Shown: positions 60,519 to 64,000 of the stretch, in pieces | Position numbering within the stretch: position 1 is the first letter of the stretch | Layout of the letters: each line of letters starts with the position of its first letter | Source: Bacteroidales bacterium | GTDB taxonomy: Bacteria; Bacteroidota; Bacteroidia; Bacteroidales; WCHB1-69 | NCBI GenBank assembly: GCA_017540505.1 | Contig: JAFYAW010000041.1 | Location: 1-64,000, forward strand | DNA length: 64,000 nt | Reading direction: 5' to 3' | Position numbers and translations under genes: made by a program | The notes under the pieces: model-generated | The model's input: the letters and a program-made list of their open reading frames with translations, nothing else | Database searches by the model: none | What the model was told of the DNA's origin: nothing

Positions 60519-61694
60519 ATGGACCTCTCACTCTATTTTAAGGCGGTGGATGCGACATTGGGCGGCGTTGAACGGGACATTGTCTCCGACCAGCAGCTGC
60601 TGTCTCGGGTTCTGTTCTACAATCCGGAAGAGCCCATCAATATCCAGGAGGCCCAGCTGGCCATCATTGGGGTGCCGGAAGCCCGCAACAGCTACCGGAA
60701 CGAATCCTGTGCGATGGCACCGGATGAGATTCGTCGGCAGTTCTACCAGTTGTATCGCTGGAAATCCGATGTGCGCATCGTGGATTTGGGCAACCTGGTG
60801 GTAGGGGAGACTGTGGAGGATACCTATGCAGTGCTGGCTGACATCATCGCTTATCTGTTGGAAAACAGCGTGTTGCCCATTGTCTTGGGTGGCAGCAACG
60901 ATCTGGCTTTTGCCAATTATCGTGCGTATGAGAAAATTGAGAAGGTGGTGAACCTCGTGTCGGTGGATTCCACCTTCGACCTTGGCAATGAAACACAACC
61001 CATCCGTTCGGATGCCTATCTGAATAAAATGATTCTCCAACAGCCGAATTATCTGCTCAACTATGCGAATATCGGCTATCAGGTCTATATGAACAGCCCG
61101 GCGGATTTGAAGATGATGGATGACCTCTTCTTTGAGACTTACCGCGTGGGTACTATGCGCAAGGATTTGGAGGAAGTGGAACCCATCGTGCGCAATGCCG
61201 ATATGGTGACCATCGACATCTCTGCGGTGCGCCGGCCCGACGCACCAGGATGCCCGCACAACTCGGCCAACGGGTTTTACGGCGAGGAGATTTGCCAGAT
61301 AGCCAAATATGCCGGCGTGAGCGACAAACTCACCTCTTTCGGCATTTATGAATACGACCCCACGATGGATTACGGCAACCAGACATCCCAGCTTATCAGC
61401 CATATACTATGGTATTTTGTGGAGGGATTTCTAAACCGACAGCAGGACGACCGTTTCCGTGATAAGGAGGCCTATCGGCAATACAGCATTGCCGTGTCCG
61501 GTGCCTTGGACGAGATGGTTTTCTACTGCAGCCGCAAGACCGGACGCTGGTGGGTGCTGGTACCGATTATCAGTAAAGATAAGAATGTGACGAGGAACTA
61601 TTATCTGCCCTGTTCGAAACGGGATTATGACCTCGCCTGCGAGGACCGCATCTCGGACCGCTGGTGGAGAGCCTATCATAAACTAAATCATTGA
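60519..61694 (+). CDS. Arginase/formimidoylglutamase-fold protein with degenerate metal site
   Basis: 391 residues, ureohydrolase fold. The metal motifs are recognisable but altered: GGSNDLA (N127 where the family has His), SVDSTFD (D150 and D154 kept, T152 where the family has His), and TIDISAV (D233 kept, S235 where the family has Asp). At least three manganese ligands are therefore missing, so it is probably not a working formimidoylglutamase, in spite of the label such proteins often get. The C-terminal ~70 residues are an extra domain (YYLPCSKRDYDLACEDRISDRWW). I recall similar genes beside topA in other Bacteroidota, which suggests a conserved non-catalytic job. Confidence 0.82.
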   Translation: MDLSLYFKAVDATLGGVERDIVSDQQLLSRVLFYNPEEPINIQEAQLAIIGVPEARNSYRNESCAMAPDEIRRQFYQLYRWKSDVRIVDLGNLVVGETVEDTYAVLADIIAYLLENSVLPIVLGGSNDLAFANYRAYEKIEKVVNLVSVDSTFDLGNETQPIRSDAYLNKMILQQPNYLLNYANIGYQVYMNSPADLKMMDDLFFETYRVGTMRKDLEEVEPIVRNADMVTIDISAVRRPDAPGCPHNSANGFYGEEICQIAKYAGVSDKLTSFGIYEYDPTMDYGNQTSQLISHILWYFVEGFLNRQQDDRFRDKEAYRQYSIAVSGALDEMVFYCSRKTGRWWVLVPIISKDKNVTRNYYLPCSKRDYDLACEDRISDRWWRAYHKLNH

Positions 61695-61741
61695 TTTTTA
61701 GAATAATTCGATTAAAAAATAAATAACTTAAAACAACGATT

Positions 61742-62752
61742 ATGAAAAAGGAATTTTTACTCTTGTTGCTTTGTGCGATGACCTATTCGTTTGTCAATGC
61801 GCAGATTGATGACAAAACCGCTGCCGAAGAGGCTGTGAAGACTACGGTCAAGGCAGCTACGGTGGATAGTGCCAAGCATTGGAAATTCACCGGTATGGTG
61901 GGCCTGAACGCCTCGCAGACCGCCCTCTTCAACTGGGCCGCCGGTGGTGACAATAACATTACTGGCTTTTTGTACGCCAACCTCACGCTCTCTTTCAAGA
62001 AGAACAAATGGACGTGGGACACCAATCTTGACACTGAACTTGGCGAGACCTTCTCTTCCGCATTGAATCCGCAATGGAGAAAGGCCAACGACAAGATCAA
62101 TTTAACCACGAAAGGCGGTTTCCAGATGCACCCGCAGTTCTATCTCACCCTTTTGGGGAGTTTTAAGTCGCAGTATTGTCCGGGCTTTACCTACGCCAAC
62201 GATGAGGCTGGTAGTAAGGAGCTTATTTCCAAATGGTTGTCTCCTTCCTACACCGACCTTGCTCTTGGTATTGAGTATCGTCCCAACGACATCTTCACCA
62301 TTGGTGTGTATCCGATTGCCGGTCGTATGACCACCTGCACGGAGGAAAGCCTTCGTCCGAACTACGGTCTTTCCCAGCGCGAGGATGGCACCTACAAGCC
62401 GGTGATGCTGAATATGGGTCTCCGTATCAACGGTGGTATCAACTACACGTTGGTAAAGGATCTCAAAATCATCTCCACCATCACCTTGTTCACGCCTTAT
62501 ACCGCCAGAATCCATGACAAAGAGAATGGTCAGAAGTTCGGTAACTTCGATGTGGACTGGGATGTGGCCATTACCTACAGCTTCCTCAAGGTCTTCAGTG
62601 TCAGCTTGATGACCTCGTTGAAGTATTATGACAAGGTGATGATTGCGGGTAAGGATTGGAACGGGCTCGGACCCGGCTACAGCAGCAAGTATCCTGCCGC
62701 CCGTGTGCAGTTCAAGGAGGTTGTCGGTCTGGGTATCGGCTATAGCTTCTAA
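61742..62752 (+). CDS. DUF3078 outer-membrane beta-barrel protein
   Basis: 336 residues. A signal peptide ends near residue 20 (FVNAQ). Matches DUF3078: WKFTGMVGLNASQTALFNWAAGGDNN near the start, then alternating strands (NLTLSFKKNKWTWDTNLDTELG; PQFYLTLLGSFKSQ) and a terminal aromatic strand (VVGLGIGYSF) typical of outer-membrane barrels. The function of the family is unknown. Confidence 0.88.
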   Translation: MKKEFLLLLLCAMTYSFVNAQIDDKTAAEEAVKTTVKAATVDSAKHWKFTGMVGLNASQTALFNWAAGGDNNITGFLYANLTLSFKKNKWTWDTNLDTELGETFSSALNPQWRKANDKINLTTKGGFQMHPQFYLTLLGSFKSQYCPGFTYANDEAGSKELISKWLSPSYTDLALGIEYRPNDIFTIGVYPIAGRMTTCTEESLRPNYGLSQREDGTYKPVMLNMGLRINGGINYTLVKDLKIISTITLFTPYTARIHDKENGQKFGNFDVDWDVAITYSFLKVFSVSLMTSLKYYDKVMIAGKDWNGLGPGYSSKYPAARVQFKEVVGLGIGYSF

Positions 62753-62806
62753 TACCAATTTTTTTATTTGGTTGAATTATTTGTTTTACGATAATAATTT
62801 TATAAT

Positions 62807-64000
62807 ATGTTGAAATACAGAATAAAAGATATCCTGAAGAATCCGGAAGTGGTGGGTGTTGGCAATCCTGTCACCGTGAAGGGATGGGTGCGTACCAAAC
62901 GCGGAAACAGCAATGTGGCCTTCATCGCCGTGAACGACGGGTCTATCGTCTCCAACCTGCAGGTGGTGGCGGATCCGGCCAAATTCGATGAGGAGTTGAT
63001 GAAGAAGATCACGACGGGTTCGTGTATCCATGTGGAAGGCACGCTGGTGGAATCGCAGGGTAAGGGACAGACCGTGGAGGTGCAGGCCGACACGATCGAG
63101 CTTTACGGCACTGCCGATCCGGAGAAGTATCCGTTGCAGAAGAAGGGCCACAGCATGGAGTTCTTGCGTGACATCGCACATTTGCGTCCGCGCACCAACT
63201 ACTTCGGCTGTGTGCTCCGTCTCCGCCATGCCATGGCTTTCGCCATCCACAAATACTTCAACGACAGGGGCTTCTTCTATCTGCACACTCCGCTGATTAC
63301 CGCTTCGGATGCGGAAGGTGCCGGCGAGATGTTCAATGTGACCACCTTTGACCTCAACAACGTGCCCCGCACGGAGGACGGCAAGGTGGACTTCAAGAAG
63401 GACTTCTTCGGCAAGCACACGAATCTGACCGTGTCGGGACAGCTGGAAGGCGAGTTGGGTGCATTGGCGTTGGGTAACATCTACACCTTCGGGCCCACGT
63501 TCCGTGCCGAGAACAGCAACACGCCCCGCCATCTGGCCGAATTCTGGATGATTGAACCTGAGATGGCCTTCTATGACATCAAGGATAACATGGACCTTGC
63601 CGAGGATTTCATCAAGAATCTGGTGCGTTATGCCCTCGACAACAACATGGATGACCTTCGCTTCCTGAATGACATGTTCGACAAAGGACTGATTGAGCGT
63701 CTGGAGTCAGTGCTGAAGGAGGATTTCGTGCGTCTGGACTACACATCTGCCATCGACATCCTGCTGAAAGCCGACAAGAAATTCGACTACAAGGTGTCGT
63801 GGGGTGTGGATCTGCAATCCGAACATGAACGTTACTTAGTGGAGAATCACTTCAAGAAGCCGGTGATCCTGACCGATTATCCGAAGGATATCAAGGCGTT
63901 CTACATGAAGCAAAACGACGACGGCAAGACGGTGCGCGCCATGGACGTGCTCTTCCCGACCATCGGCGAGATCATCGGCGGTTCGGAACGTGAGGCGGAC
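62807..64000 (+). CDS. asnS: Asparagine-tRNA ligase, partial (C-terminus off the right edge)
   Basis: 398 codons visible. N-terminal OB domain ([23 protein letters not shown]). Class II synthetase core: motif 2 region [22 protein letters not shown] and the asparaginyl insertion ([28 protein letters not shown]). The window cuts the gene inside the closing region (IIGGSERE), about 65 codons before the expected end. Confidence 0.95.
   Translation, partial: MLKYRIKDILKNPEVVGVGNPVTVKGWVRTKRGNSNVAFIAVNDGSIVSNLQVVADPAKFDEELMKKITTGSCIHVEGTLVESQGKGQTVEVQADTIELYGTADPEKYPLQKKGHSMEFLRDIAHLRPRTNYFGCVLRLRHAMAFAIHKYFNDRGFFYLHTPLITASDAEGAGEMFNVTTFDLNNVPRTEDGKVDFKKDFFGKHTNLTVSGQLEGELGALALGNIYTFGPTFRAENSNTPRHLAEFWMIEPEMAFYDIKDNMDLAEDFIKNLVRYALDNNMDDLRFLNDMFDKGLIERLESVLKEDFVRLDYTSAIDILLKADKKFDYKVSWGVDLQSEHERYLVENHFKKPVILTDYPKDIKAFYMKQNDDGKTVRAMDVLFPTIGEIIGGSEREAD

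Overview
The window looks like chromosome from an uncultured member of the order Bacteroidales (phylum Bacteroidota) with medium GC. Evidence for this: promoters are of the Bacteroidota type (TAnnTTTG, mostly TATCTTTG or TATTTTTG) just upstream of many genes. The protein families are also typical of the phylum: a type IX secretion (T9SS) sorting domain, FISUMP domains, DUF3078, DUF4271, DUF4301, DUF5618, ORF6N, an Rpn-type PD-(D/E)XK nuclease and DUF4143 ATPases. The gene order DUF4271-hemD-rnpA-yidD is one I recall from this phylum. Species cannot be named from the sequence alone.

Layout. 1-5.6 kb (minus): the first 1714 codons of a huge SpvB/FG-GAP/YD-repeat (RHS) protein that runs off the left edge inside its RHS core, preceded by a small secreted protein with one YD motif and a T9SS tail. 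5.7-11.6 kb (minus): a tight run of threonine dehydrogenase, a CHASE2-like membrane protein, a caspase with Sel1 repeats, and a beta-rich module fused to FISUMP. 11.7-14.1 kb: an aromatic amino acid ammonia-lyase convergent with an Rpn nuclease. 14.5-14.8 kb: a probable structured RNA with its own promoter and terminator. 14.9-29.1 kb (plus): an operon headed by an ECF-type sigma factor and a candidate anti-sigma protein, followed by a second caspase, a second copy of the beta-rich module, a SUMF1-type lipoprotein, an 1842-residue fibronectin-like/FISUMP protein, a DUF4384 protein, and then an LPP20-like protein and a transglutaminase-like protein. 29.1-32.1 kb: palindromic intergenic repeats, a broken and an intact ORF6N gene, and a tandem pair of DUF5618 genes.

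32.1-44.1 kb (minus) is mixed: an unusual EamA transporter-transglutaminase fusion, an M28 peptidase, a drug/metabolite transporter, dgkA, an AlkD-like protein, two DUF4143 ATPases and an alpha/beta hydrolase. 44.3-51 kb: an SDR oxidoreductase, DUF4301, radical SAM, pdxJ, tRNA-Val, a polyprenyl glycosylphosphotransferase and a lipoprotein. 51-64 kb (plus) is mostly housekeeping: EamA, a T9SS-tailed protein, DUF4271, hemD, rnpA, yidD, pheT, a shortened ribF, topA, a degenerate arginase-fold protein, DUF3078 and the start of asnS.

The most promising novelty is a pair of related cell-surface cassettes, 5.7-10.6 kb and 14.9-26.6 kb. Each has an exported caspase-fold protease immediately upstream of the same uncharacterised beta-rich module, and each contains FISUMP. 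The module and FISUMP are fused in one cassette and separate in the other, which argues that the parts work together. One cassette also carries a CHASE2 sensor-like protein; the other is headed by its own sigma/anti-sigma pair. The function is unknown; envelope sensing linked to proteolysis is my inference.
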